A DNA stretch of 64,000 nt, taken from positions 1 through 64,000 of the forward strand of contig NZ_JAARLZ010000017.1 in assembly GCF_011759365.1 (NCBI RefSeq), read 5' to 3'. The notes under the pieces are model-generated. The model had not been told where the DNA came from. It worked only from the letters and a program-made list of their open reading frames with translations, and did no database searches. This DNA is from Luteibacter anthropi. GTDB taxonomy: Bacteria > Pseudomonadota > Gammaproteobacteria > Xanthomonadales > Rhodanobacteraceae. Shown here one piece after another: positions 48,578 through 57,039 of the stretch. Position 1 is the stretch's first letter. Each line of letters opens with the position of its first letter. The position numbers were made by a program, and so were the translations under genes.

Positions 48578-49794
48578 GAAACCTCCAGGGACGGCACGGC
48601 GACGGCGAACTGACCGCCCCATTCGCGGATATAGGCAAGCTGGTTCGTAATCTCGTCCCGAAGGTTCCACGGAAGGATGACTACGATATCAGGCCGGTCA
48701 TCGCGTAGCACCTGTTCAGGCACCACGGGGATGCGTGAGCCGGGTAACCAGCGCCCCTGTTTGTGGGGCGATGCATCCACCACATAACGCAAAAGGTCTG
48801 GCCGGACGCCTGCGTAGTTGATGAGGGTATTGCCTTTCGCGGCAGCACCATAACCGGCGACGCGCAGACCCTTACGTCGACATTCAAGAAGGAAGGCGAT
48901 GAAGTCGTTCTTCACCTTGTCGGCGGCGTACTGGAAGCGTTGGTAATACGAAAGTTCCAGCATGCCGGCCTGGCGTTCGTCTTCCAGGATCTGTTCCACC
49001 GACGGCAATGGTTCACGTACGCCTGTATGTGATGCCCATACCCTCAGGGACCCTCCATGAGTCGGCAGCCGCTGTACATCCCAGATCTCCAGGCCATGCA
49101 TGTCGAAAAGGCGGAGCACGGCGTGTAGTGAGAGATAGGAGAAATGTTCGTGGTAAACCGTGTCGAACTGCCTGTTGGTGACCAGTTCCATGAGGTGAGG
49201 GAACTCGATGGTCACGGTGCCCGTTGCGGCGAGGGCCACACGGAATCCTTCGACAAAGTCGTTCACGTCAGGCACGTGTGCAATCACGTTGTTGGCGATG
49301 ATCAGGTCCGCCGGCTGCTTTGCATCGGCGTACTCGCGTGCGAAAACGCTTCCGAAGAACCGACCAATGGTCTCGATACCCCGGGCACGGGCCGCATTCG
49401 CGGTGCTGGCGGTGGGCTCGATTCCGACGCAAGGTATATTGCGGGAGGCAACGTACTGCAGGAGGTATCCATCGTTGGACGCGACCTCCATCACCAGGCT
49501 GGTGTCATCCAGCAACAGGCGTTTCACGGCCTCTTGTACGTATCGCTCTGCATGGGCGAGCCACGATGCGGAGAATGATGAGAAATAGACGTAGTCGTCG
49601 TCGAACAACGCGGTATGCGAGCGGATTTCACCTACCTGCACGAGCAGGCACTGGTGGCACGTGAAAAGCTTGAGCGGATACCATGCTTCGGGAGCCAGCA
49701 GGGTTTCTGCGGTGAGAAACGCATTGGAGGGAGGTGCGGAACCCAGATCGAGGAACACATCCCCGAGTACTGTTCCGCACAGGCGGCAATTCAT
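48574..49794 (-). CDS. NDP-sugar C-methyltransferase (TylC3/NovU-like)
   Basis: A 406-residue SAM-dependent methyltransferase with an N-terminal zinc-binding domain (CRLC at 3-6 and CHQC at 46-49), a central Rossmann domain (SLVMEVASNDGYLLQYVASR), the catalytic-centre EHFSYLSL, and a C-terminal Rossmann-like domain (LRVAGYGAAAKGNTLINYAG). This three-domain layout is that of sugar C-methyltransferases such as TylC3, which methylate C3 of 4-keto sugars. Overlaps both neighbours by four bases. Confidence 0.88.
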   Translation of the reverse strand: MNCRLCGTVLGDVFLDLGSAPPSNAFLTAETLLAPEAWYPLKLFTCHQCLLVQVGEIRSHTALFDDDYVYFSSFSASWLAHAERYVQEAVKRLLLDDTSLVMEVASNDGYLLQYVASRNIPCVGIEPTASTANAARARGIETIGRFFGSVFAREYADAKQPADLIIANNVIAHVPDVNDFVEGFRVALAATGTVTIEFPHLMELVTNRQFDTVYHEHFSYLSLHAVLRLFDMHGLEIWDVQRLPTHGGSLRVWASHTGVREPLPSVEQILEDERQAGMLELSYYQRFQYAADKVKNDFIAFLLECRRKGLRVAGYGAAAKGNTLINYAGVRPDLLRYVVDASPHKQGRWLPGSRIPVVPEQVLRDDRPDIVVILPWNLRDEITNQLAYIREWGGQFAVAVPSLEVS

Positions 49795-50342
49795 GCGATG
49801 ACTCCAGGGAAGTCGTTTGTTAGCGGAGGAGTCGCCAGGTCACGCGCGGATACGATACCCGTGGCGAGGGGCCATGCGATGCCGACACGTGGTTCGTCGA
49901 AGCGGATCCGCCCGTCATGCTCCGGACTGTATGCCGCGGAATGCATGTAAAGCAGCTCTGCATGGTCTTCCAATAACTGGAAGCCATGGGCGAATCCTTC
50001 CGGGATAAGGAGCATGCGCTCGTTGTCTTCGCTGAGCTCCTCGCCATGCCATTGCAGAAAGGTAGGAGAGCCGGCGCGAAGATCGACGGCTACGTCGAAT
50101 ACGCGGCCGCGAAGGCAGCGTACGAGTTTCAGTTCGCTCGCAGGAGGATGCTGGAAATGCATGCCGCGAATGGCTCCACGGCCATGCGTGGCCGACAGGT
50201 TGGCCTGCTGCCAATGGATGCCTGGGCGTATCGGTGTCAGTTCGTCTTCGCAGAATGTGCGAACGAAGCGGCCCCGCTCGTCGCGCATGGGATCGGTCCG
50301 TATGACATGCAGACCTGCCAGTGCAGTCGGGAAGATGGTCAT
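49791..50342 (-). CDS. dTDP-4-dehydrorhamnose 3,5-epimerase family protein
   Basis: A 183-residue cupin of the RmlC family. RGAIRGMHFQHPP holds the catalytic His and FDVAVDLRAGSPTF the Asp; LLYMHSAAYSPEHDGRIRF has the Tyr region. Next to CDP-glucose enzymes, it probably epimerises C3 and/or C5 of a CDP-4-keto-6-deoxy sugar. ATG 50342 gives an ATGA overlap with rfbG; an ATG at 50351 is possible. Confidence 0.88.
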   Translation of the reverse strand: MTIFPTALAGLHVIRTDPMRDERGRFVRTFCEDELTPIRPGIHWQQANLSATHGRGAIRGMHFQHPPASELKLVRCLRGRVFDVAVDLRAGSPTFLQWHGEELSEDNERMLLIPEGFAHGFQLLEDHAELLYMHSAAYSPEHDGRIRFDEPRVGIAWPLATGIVSARDLATPPLTNDFPGVIA

Positions 50343-51403
50343 TCGGCCCATGGCGCACCTTGTGACTTTGCTTCGATCGTGTAAGCGTCTAGGTCCCTGG
50401 CCGTGCCAAGTGTGCCATCGTCATGGAAGGCGCGGTACCACTGAATTGTGCGGGCGATCGCCGTCTCCGGCGTCCAGACCGGGCGCCATCCGAGCTTTGT
50501 TTCCGCCAGGCGCGAGTCCAAGCGGAGTACCGCCGCTTCATGCGGATGATGATCCGTGTCATGCGCGACGTCAAAACGTGGCCATTGCAGTCGGGCCGCT
50601 TCGACGATACTGGTGACGGGTAGGTCAGCATCGGGACGTGGACCGAAGTTCCAGGCGTTCGAATCAAGCCCTTCTTCCCAAGCCGTCTCAGCCAGGCGAA
50701 GGTAGCCGGACAGTGGCTCGAGCACATGTTGCCACGGCCGGATGGCCTGTGGGTTTCGAATAAGAAGGGTGTTGCCGGAGACACAGGCGCGAACGATGTC
50801 CGGTACCAGCCGATCCTCGGACCAGTCGCCACCGCCGATCACGTTGCCTGCGCGCGCCGTGGCCATCCGAACCTGCTGGCCGAGGAAACTCTTCCTATAA
50901 CTCTCCGTCACCAGTTCCGCACAGGCCTTGGACGTGCTGTAGGGATCATGCCCGCCCAGGGGCGCGGATTCCGCATAGCCCTGCGCGGTGTCGTGCTCGG
51001 CATATATCTTGTCGGTGGTGGCGTTGACGAATACGCGAACGCTATCCGTTGTTCGGATGGCTTCAAGCAGATGTACGAGCCCCATTACATTCGTGTCGAA
51101 TGTTTCGACGGGCTGGCGATAACTACGCCGTACGAGCGGCTGCGCGGCAAGATGGAACACGATTTCGGGCTGCGCGTTCACGACGGCGGTGGCGACCGCC
51201 TTCGCATTCCTGAGATCGATGCGCAGGTCCGTCACATCGGGGAGCGCCAGCAGATCCCAGTGGGAGGGCGTCGTTTCCGGAGCCAGGGACAGGCCGGTTA
51301 CGCGAGCGCCGAGTTTCGTAAGCCACAAGCTCAGCCATGACCCTTTGAAACCGGTATGACCGGTGACAAGGACGCGCTTACCGCGAAAGAGATCATTGAA
51401 CAT
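50339..51403 (-). CDS. rfbG: CDP-glucose 4,6-dehydratase
   Basis: A 354-residue extended SDR. Nucleotide-binding motif VLVTGHTGFKGSWLSLWL and HLAAQPLVRRSYRQPVETF are diagnostic of the RfbG group; the catalytic Tyr-Lys pair is in DPYSTSKACAELV. It forms CDP-4-keto-6-deoxy-D-glucose. I start at MFNDLFRGKR (51403), two bases after the rfbF stop, rather than at an upstream Met. Confidence 0.94.
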   Translation of the reverse strand: MFNDLFRGKRVLVTGHTGFKGSWLSLWLTKLGARVTGLSLAPETTPSHWDLLALPDVTDLRIDLRNAKAVATAVVNAQPEIVFHLAAQPLVRRSYRQPVETFDTNVMGLVHLLEAIRTTDSVRVFVNATTDKIYAEHDTAQGYAESAPLGGHDPYSTSKACAELVTESYRKSFLGQQVRMATARAGNVIGGGDWSEDRLVPDIVRACVSGNTLLIRNPQAIRPWQHVLEPLSGYLRLAETAWEEGLDSNAWNFGPRPDADLPVTSIVEAARLQWPRFDVAHDTDHHPHEAAVLRLDSRLAETKLGWRPVWTPETAIARTIQWYRAFHDDGTLGTARDLDAYTIEAKSQGAPWAE

Positions 51404-51405
51404 GG

Positions 51406-52176
51406 TCAGGGCCAGACTTTCCACGGTGCCTGACCGCTCTGCCACAACTCTTCGAGGCGGATCTTGTCACGCAATGTGTCCATGGGCTGCCAGAACCCCT
51501 GATGGGTATAGGCCGACAGCTCGCCCTGACGCGCCAGCGTTTCGAGCGGTTCTTTTTCCCATACCGTGTCGTCGCCGGAAATCAGGTCGAGGACCGAGGG
51601 TTCAAGAACGAAGAAGCCACCGTTGATCCATGTGCCGTCACCCGACGGTTTCTCCCTGAAGTTCGTGATGCGGCTGCCATCCATGTCCAGCGCGCCAAAA
51701 CGTCCGGGGGGTTGTACCGCCGAAATGGTCGCTTTCGTGCCGCGCTCCTGGTGGAACGCGACGGTGCCCGCGATATCGATATCTGAAAGGCCGTCACCAT
51801 AGGTAAAGCAGAACGTCTCGTTTTCGATATAGCGGGCGACGCGCTTCAGCCGGCCCCCGGTTTGCGTCGTTTCGCCGGTGTCCACGAGCGTGATACGCCA
51901 GGGTTCTGCATGCTTCTGATGTACTTCGAGACCGTTGTTTGCAAGGTCGATGGTCACGTCGGACATGTGAAGGAAGTAGTTCGCGAAGTACTCCTTGATC
52001 ATGTAGCCCTTGTAGCCCAGGCAGATCACGAAGTCGTTGATGCCGTGATGCGAATACACCTTCAGGATGTGCCAGAGGACGGGGCGACCCCCGAGCTCGA
52101 TCATCGGCTTCGGGCGAAGCATGGTCTCCTCGCTGATGCGGGTGCCAAAGCCCCCGGCAAGTATCACGGCTTTCAT
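51406..52176 (-). CDS. rfbF: Glucose-1-phosphate cytidylyltransferase
   Basis: A 256-residue nucleotidyltransferase making CDP-glucose from CTP and glucose 1-phosphate. AVILAGGFGTRISEETMLRPKPM is the nucleotide-binding loop, TYGDGLSDID the metal site, and FREKPSGDGTWINGGFFVLEP the sugar-binding region; all fit RfbF. First enzyme of the CDP-sugar pathway encoded in the following genes. Confidence 0.95.
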   Translation of the reverse strand: MKAVILAGGFGTRISEETMLRPKPMIELGGRPVLWHILKVYSHHGINDFVICLGYKGYMIKEYFANYFLHMSDVTIDLANNGLEVHQKHAEPWRITLVDTGETTQTGGRLKRVARYIENETFCFTYGDGLSDIDIAGTVAFHQERGTKATISAVQPPGRFGALDMDGSRITNFREKPSGDGTWINGGFFVLEPSVLDLISGDDTVWEKEPLETLARQGELSAYTHQGFWQPMDTLRDKIRLEELWQSGQAPWKVWP

Positions 52177-52221
52177 CGATGAATCGTCCTCCCGGTCGGT
52201 TTCGCCATTATAGGCGGTCCA

Positions 52222-54231
52222 TTACCGGCTTTCGGAGGCCCCGTCGGCGCTTTCCCGGCGGGAAAGACGTGCATTCAGCGTATCGAGATCGGTATCCAGC
52301 CGGCCAGCCACGTTCAAGGGGCGTAGTGCCGCGATCTGCTTCCGGGCATCCTCGAATTGGCCGGCGGAGATCAGCAGGCCGGCGTAATTGATGCGGTAAG
52401 CTGGCTCGTCGGGGGCCTTCCGGACTGCCTCGGCGGCGAGAACCAGGGCACGCTTGCGGTCATCCAGTACCGACCAGGCGTACTGCGCAAAGGCACCCAC
52501 CAGCCGGGCACTTCCGGTGTCATCCCTTGAAGCCAGCTCGAAGGCGTGCACGAGCTTGTCCGAAGGAATCGCGCAGGCACCTGAACGTGCGCAGGACTCC
52601 AGGGCCAGCAACGAGCTGTCGTCCTGCACGGTGGCCCGTTGCGCGGCCAGCTTGCGATACATGCTCTCCCACCAGGCGTCTTTGAGCGGCAGGGACATCT
52701 TTGCGTTGAGGAAGATCAGTGCCTGCTCGGGAAGAATCGATGACCCCGGCAGGGCGGCAGATCGTTCGAGCGCAATCCTGGCCTGCTCGGCCAGGGGAGA
52801 TCCCGACTGGTAATGGGACGCGATGATCAGTGCCCGACCCTGTTCGTACTGTGCCCGGGGCGAGGAGGGTGCCCGTTCAGCGAGCTCCGAGGCGAGCGGC
52901 AACGCAGCTCGCCAGGCATAAGCGGTTCGCGCGGTGAAAATACCCCAGGTGGCAACAAGAAGGCAGCTCGCGATCACGACGATGATGCGAAGGGAGCGGC
53001 GCGCCGGGTAGAGACCGCTCATTGCCAGGTCGCAAAGCACCATGAGCAGGCCGATGCTTGCCGGATAATTGCGATGCTCGTAGATCAGTTCGAGGGGAAT
53101 GATGGTCGCCGTCAGCGTATGGCAGGCGAAGAACCAGATGATACCCAATGCCATCAGGGGGCGTCGTTTACGTATCGCGAAGGCCAGGGCGAGCGCAGCG
53201 GCGATGGCCAGAATCGACGCGAGCGTGGTACCTGGGGTAAGCAGTCCGGTGCTCTGCAGGAAGTCGTCGTGATAGAACGACAGGCCATTCCGTGAAGGCG
53301 CCAAGGTCCAGATCACATAGTCGACGATGATCCGGGGCTCCGATAGCAGTCGTGTCGCCAGGGTGAAGTCGCGTGTCGCCCAGGCGTCCGGCGACAGGAT
53401 CCGCGGCACGATCACTCCTAGCCCGACTAACATCGGTAGCAGCAGGATCAGCGCGAACAGCGCCACCACCCCCTGCTGGTACCGTCCGGTACCATTCCTG
53501 AAGCGAAACAGCACCCATTCCATCGCGCAGGCATATAGCGGGAGCAGGATGGCCGTTTCCTTGAATCCCACTCCCACGATGGTTGCCAGCAAGAGGATTG
53601 CCGCAAGGACAAACGAGCCGCCTTTGCCGTTGAACTGCCTCTGGCGTAACACCACGTAGCCAAGCAGCCCCGCCAGCACGCAGAGCTGTGCGGCGGATTC
53701 CATGCGCTGGACGACGTAAAGCACGGCCGTGAGGTTGATCGGCAGGAGGAGCCAGGCCAGGGCGACCCCGGCTGCTGTCAGCATGCGGTCCCGAGGGGGT
53801 GACGCAAGGCGGACGATGGCCAGAATGCGGCCCATCAGTACGAATAGCAGCCAGCCGCTCGCAATATGGATGGCCAGATTGGTGCCTTTCATGGCCGGTG
53901 CGTCGAGACCCGAAGCAAGGAAGTTCAGGGCAAACGAAAGCGAGGCAAGAGGCCTCTTGAGCTCGCTGGAGGGTGAGGACAGAGCGGCGGCAACCAGTTC
54001 TGGTACGGAAGCGTGGGCTGGCTGAACGAGGGCGTTGTCGACGATATTGGGATAGTCGTCGAAAACGAAACCGCCGCCCAGGCCGGGCGCATAGGCCAGG
54101 AAAGTCATCACTGCCAGGATGGCCATGCAGGCCAGCTGGCGCAGGTGGCTTGCCAAAGGGGTGGAGGCGTCTGGCTTCACGGCCGTCGCGTCGTCTAACG
54201 GGGGCGGCGGCGTGGTATCGCTGGAACTCAA
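52222..54231 (-). CDS. TMTC-like GT-C membrane protein with C-terminal TPR-like region (paralog 1)
   Basis: A 669-residue protein with about ten transmembrane segments in residues 30-430, then a soluble helical tail with TPR-like units. An acidic motif after the first TM (FVFDDYPNIVDN) and IPLELIYEHRNYPASIGLL at the end of the membrane domain resemble GT-C enzymes of the TMTC group (DUF1736 region), which O-glycosylate proteins using lipid-linked sugars. It is a clear paralog of the next gene (shared VLYVVQRM, ERLL/TRLLSEPR, TIIPLEL, EHRNY). Start TTG at 54231 with GAGG five bases before. Substrate unknown; pilin is a candidate. Confidence 0.72.
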   Translation of the reverse strand: MSSSDTTPPPPLDDATAVKPDASTPLASHLRQLACMAILAVMTFLAYAPGLGGGFVFDDYPNIVDNALVQPAHASVPELVAAALSSPSSELKRPLASLSFALNFLASGLDAPAMKGTNLAIHIASGWLLFVLMGRILAIVRLASPPRDRMLTAAGVALAWLLLPINLTAVLYVVQRMESAAQLCVLAGLLGYVVLRQRQFNGKGGSFVLAAILLLATIVGVGFKETAILLPLYACAMEWVLFRFRNGTGRYQQGVVALFALILLLPMLVGLGVIVPRILSPDAWATRDFTLATRLLSEPRIIVDYVIWTLAPSRNGLSFYHDDFLQSTGLLTPGTTLASILAIAAALALAFAIRKRRPLMALGIIWFFACHTLTATIIPLELIYEHRNYPASIGLLMVLCDLAMSGLYPARRSLRIIVVIASCLLVATWGIFTARTAYAWRAALPLASELAERAPSSPRAQYEQGRALIIASHYQSGSPLAEQARIALERSAALPGSSILPEQALIFLNAKMSLPLKDAWWESMYRKLAAQRATVQDDSSLLALESCARSGACAIPSDKLVHAFELASRDDTGSARLVGAFAQYAWSVLDDRKRALVLAAEAVRKAPDEPAYRINYAGLLISAGQFEDARKQIAALRPLNVAGRLDTDLDTLNARLSRRESADGASESR

Positions 54232-54310
54232 GGCGGCCTCGCGGGCGAATTTCCGTCGGGCATCCTAGCATCAATGGCCCAGGGTGGCCCTTCGGGCCTC
54301 CCTTACACGT

Positions 54311-56260
54311 TCATGGATGGCCCGGCTCGGAGGAGGCACCGATGCGGCCGCCGGCAAGTGCTTTGGAAAACACATCGACGGCCTCGACCAGATCGGCGTC
54401 GCCCGTGTTCATTCGGGAGCGCAGGTTGGCCAGTACTGTCTCGCAGACGTCGCGACGTCCGAGACTGGCGTTGAGCTGGAAGAGCAGGACGCCGATGCCT
54501 GTGTTGTAGCCGCTGTCGATCCAGGCCCGGTGAGCATCTGCCTCGGCCTGCACCAGATTGCCCGTTGCCCCTTCCATGCGTGCAAGGTTGTATCGCGAGC
54601 GCCAGATAAACTGCGACGTCGGAGCGGATGCATCGTGGTCGATCCAGCGACGTCCCGCGATGGCCAGCCGTTTGGCGTCCAGGCGTCCGAGCTCCGCAAA
54701 GGTAGCCAGGCGCTCCCAGTAGCGCATCGAGTTCATCGTGATCGGCATGTCCGTCCGCCGTTCGAACTCCTCGTAGATCGCCTCAGGAACGGGCAACTGG
54801 GCGTTGCAGTAGGCAATGAAACGCCAGATGGTGGCATTCATGCCTTCGGTGGGCGGATCGAGGCGTTCCTGCAGGTCGATATGGCCGAGCGCGGACCGAG
54901 TGTCTCCCCGTTCGATGGATAGTGCAGTCAACGTTGCCTGCAAGCGCGGCGACGTCGGGTTGTACGCCACCTGCATCTGGTAGAGCGTGTCGATGTTGCT
55001 CCAGCTGCCGACCTGCACCCAGGTGGCCGCTGCGTAGATGGCCAGGATCAGAAAGGGGCACAGGGCGACGGTCCGCCGGAAAGAGGCGGTGGCATGCGGG
55101 TGGTGCAACCACAATGTGCGCCCCATACCGACGAAGACGATCAGGATGCCAAGGTCGGGCAGATAGTTGCGATGCTCGAAATAGAGTTCGAGAGGTATGA
55201 TCGTCGATTCGAGCAAGTGTCCGATCAGAAAGAAGCCGATGCCGAACGACACCAGCGGATGCTTCCTCCGTGCCTTGATCGCAACGCCGATCGCCAGCAG
55301 CCAGGCCAGAATGGCGAGCGCTGTGGTCCAGGGAGTGAACCATCCGGTCGAAAGCACGTAGTTGTCGTGGAACAGCCCCATGTCCTGGCCTACGGGCAGG
55401 AGCATGGTCTTCACATAGGACCCGAGTACGCGCGGCTCAGTGAGCAGGCGCTCGCCAAGTGTGAATGGCCGGCCCTGGAATCCGTCGATGATCAGGTTCG
55501 GGTGGAGCGCCAGCCAGCCGATGATGAGGATGCCTGGCAACACCACCGTGAGGAGAAAGAAAGCCGTGACGGAGCGAGGGCGTTGATGCGTTTCGCTGGA
55601 GCGGAAGAAGACCATCTCGATAAGCATGGCAAGGGGAAGCGCGAGTACCGCGTTTTCCTTGGCCAACGCGCCCACGCCGACGATAAGGGGGACGGCGATC
55701 CAGAGACCTAGAAGTGGGGCCAGTCCCCGGTTGCGCTCGATGTGCTGCCGGAGATACACGTACAGGGTCAGTGCTAGCAGGATGAACAACGCCCCCAACT
55801 GGGCCATGCGCTGGACGATATAGAGCACCGTACTGACGTGCAGGGGGAGAAACAGCCACCATGCAGCGATGAACAGGGCGGTCGTGGAAGCGACGCTGCA
55901 CGTGATCTCTACGCGACGCAGCACCTGGCGGCACAGCACGTAGGCAAGCAGTCCGCAGAGAATGTGGATGACAAGATTCGTTGTCTTGAATGTCTGCGGG
56001 TACATGGCGCCGCTGCGCGCGGCGTCCATCAGGAAGGTCAGCATCGATACCGGGCGACCCAGTGGACCTGAATGGTTTTCGAGGGCCGAGTGCCAGTCGA
56101 GCCTGCCGTTGACCCATCGCTGGATGGTCTCCAGGTTCGGTGGATCGTCGACCAGGTAGGGGCCATGCAATCCGTTCGCGTAGATGAGAGCCGTCAGAGC
56201 TGCGATGGCCAACAGGATGGCAATTCGCGCTGTGCGGCTACGCTCGAACAAATCGATCAT
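54311..56260 (-). CDS. TMTC-like GT-C membrane protein with C-terminal TPR-like region (paralog 2)
   Basis: A 649-residue paralog of the gene downstream. The membrane part (about 10-410) begins IAILLAIAALTALIYANGL, then the acidic YLVDDPPNLETIQ, GRPVSMLTF, STVLYIVQRM, KENAVLALPL and TIIPLELYFEHRNYLPDLG. The C-terminal 230 residues are helical, TPR-like. It is the first gene after the pilA terminator, which is why pilin is a plausible acceptor (compare TfpW or TfpO genes beside pilA in Pseudomonas, which belong to other families). ATG at 56260; an upstream Met at 56317 lies inside the terminator and is rejected. Confidence 0.72.
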   Translation of the reverse strand: MIDLFERSRTARIAILLAIAALTALIYANGLHGPYLVDDPPNLETIQRWVNGRLDWHSALENHSGPLGRPVSMLTFLMDAARSGAMYPQTFKTTNLVIHILCGLLAYVLCRQVLRRVEITCSVASTTALFIAAWWLFLPLHVSTVLYIVQRMAQLGALFILLALTLYVYLRQHIERNRGLAPLLGLWIAVPLIVGVGALAKENAVLALPLAMLIEMVFFRSSETHQRPRSVTAFFLLTVVLPGILIIGWLALHPNLIIDGFQGRPFTLGERLLTEPRVLGSYVKTMLLPVGQDMGLFHDNYVLSTGWFTPWTTALAILAWLLAIGVAIKARRKHPLVSFGIGFFLIGHLLESTIIPLELYFEHRNYLPDLGILIVFVGMGRTLWLHHPHATASFRRTVALCPFLILAIYAAATWVQVGSWSNIDTLYQMQVAYNPTSPRLQATLTALSIERGDTRSALGHIDLQERLDPPTEGMNATIWRFIAYCNAQLPVPEAIYEEFERRTDMPITMNSMRYWERLATFAELGRLDAKRLAIAGRRWIDHDASAPTSQFIWRSRYNLARMEGATGNLVQAEADAHRAWIDSGYNTGIGVLLFQLNASLGRRDVCETVLANLRSRMNTGDADLVEAVDVFSKALAGGRIGASSEPGHP

Positions 56261-56280
56261 GGATTGATTCCGGGGGATGG

Positions 56281-56314
56281 AAAAAGAAAAGCCCCGCCGG
56301 ATGGCGGGGCTTTT
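56281..56314 (-). terminator. Intrinsic terminator of pilA
   Basis: A perfect 8-bp GC stem (GCCCCGCC at 56291-56298 with GGCGGGGC at 56303-56310), a four-base loop, and on the minus strand a U-rich tail TTTTCTTTTT. It ends the pilA transcript 22 bases after the stop codon and separates it from the TMTC-like genes. The plus-strand side also has a short T-run. Confidence 0.9.
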
Positions 56315-56335
56315 CATGATGCAATAGCTAGGCGA

Positions 56336-56749
56336 TCAGCGGCAGCTTGCCGGAGCATACTGCGGCTGGAGCGAGCTGGAGCACTTCCAGGTGATCGCGC
56401 CCGTTGTCGTGGTGGGGGTAAGGGAGAGGGTCTGACCGTTAATACCCGTACCGATACCCTGATAAGTGACCTTTACGACGCCATTGGCTTGGATGGCGAT
56501 AGCTGACACGTAAGTGGTAGCAACCGTGGTGTAACCAGCTGCGGTGTTCGTGCCCGGCATCACACCCTGCGACTGGAACGTTTCAGCCACGGCCAGCTTG
56601 GCCGCGTCGGCCAGCACGATGCCTTCGGACACCTTGGCGCGCTTGGTGTAGTTCTGGTACTGCGGGATGGCGATGGCCGCCAGGATCGCGATGATCGCGA
56701 CGACGATCATCAGTTCGATGAGCGTAAAGCCCTTCTGGATGGTCTTCAT
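56336..56749 (-). CDS. pilA: Type IV major pilin
   Basis: A 137-residue prepilin with a short leader KTIQKG before the cleavage site and the N-methylated Phe ([19 protein letters not shown]), with the conserved Glu5 of the mature pilin. The C-terminal disulfide loop is formed by Cys in TWKCSSSLQ and the penultimate-region Cys (ASCR). [12 protein letters not shown] gives a Thr-rich patch next to the loop, a possible O-glycan site. GAGGAAG precedes the ATG at 56749. It has its own sigma-54 type promoter and terminator; pilB, pilC and pilD are 16-20 kb away on the same strand. Confidence 0.95.
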   Translation of the reverse strand: MKTIQKGFTLIELMIVVAIIAILAAIAIPQYQNYTKRAKVSEGIVLADAAKLAVAETFQSQGVMPGTNTAAGYTTVATTYVSAIAIQANGVVKVTYQGIGTGINGQTLSLTPTTTTGAITWKCSSSLQPQYAPASCR

Positions 56750-56889
56750 GGAACTTCCTCGGTAATTTTGGTTGGCTAACCGCAAGTTTGTGATGCCCCT
56801 GAGCTGTAGTGCCGGATCTTTCCCTACTGGCTGATCCGGCCCCCTCATCACGAGTACGAGGACTGACCAGGACGCTCATTATCCCTCGA

Positions 56890-56905
56890 AGCATGGACTA
56901 TGCCA
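56890..56905 (-). promoter_or_regulatory. Sigma-54 type -24/-12 promoter of pilA
   Basis: On the minus strand the sequence is TGGCATAGTCCATGCT, against the consensus TGGCACG-N4-TTGC: GG and GC are intact and correctly spaced. Transcription would start near 56879, about 130 bases before the ATG. pilA genes in Pseudomonas and Xanthomonas are RpoN-dependent. The element is seen; its use is inferred. Confidence 0.7.
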
Positions 56906-57039
56906 GCCTTTTCAGGACGGCCAGCCCACACGGTGGGCGAGCTGATTTTGCATAGGGGGGGAGAATTGACAAGCTGTGACAATCCACAATTGCAGAACGG
57001 ATCACAGCAGGACACCGTATTCTGACCCCTGGCGTCACA

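Noticed and set aside
54250-54310. GC-rich hairpin between the two TMTC-like genes as an intrinsic terminator
   Set aside because: There is a mismatch in the stem and no T-run on the minus strand.
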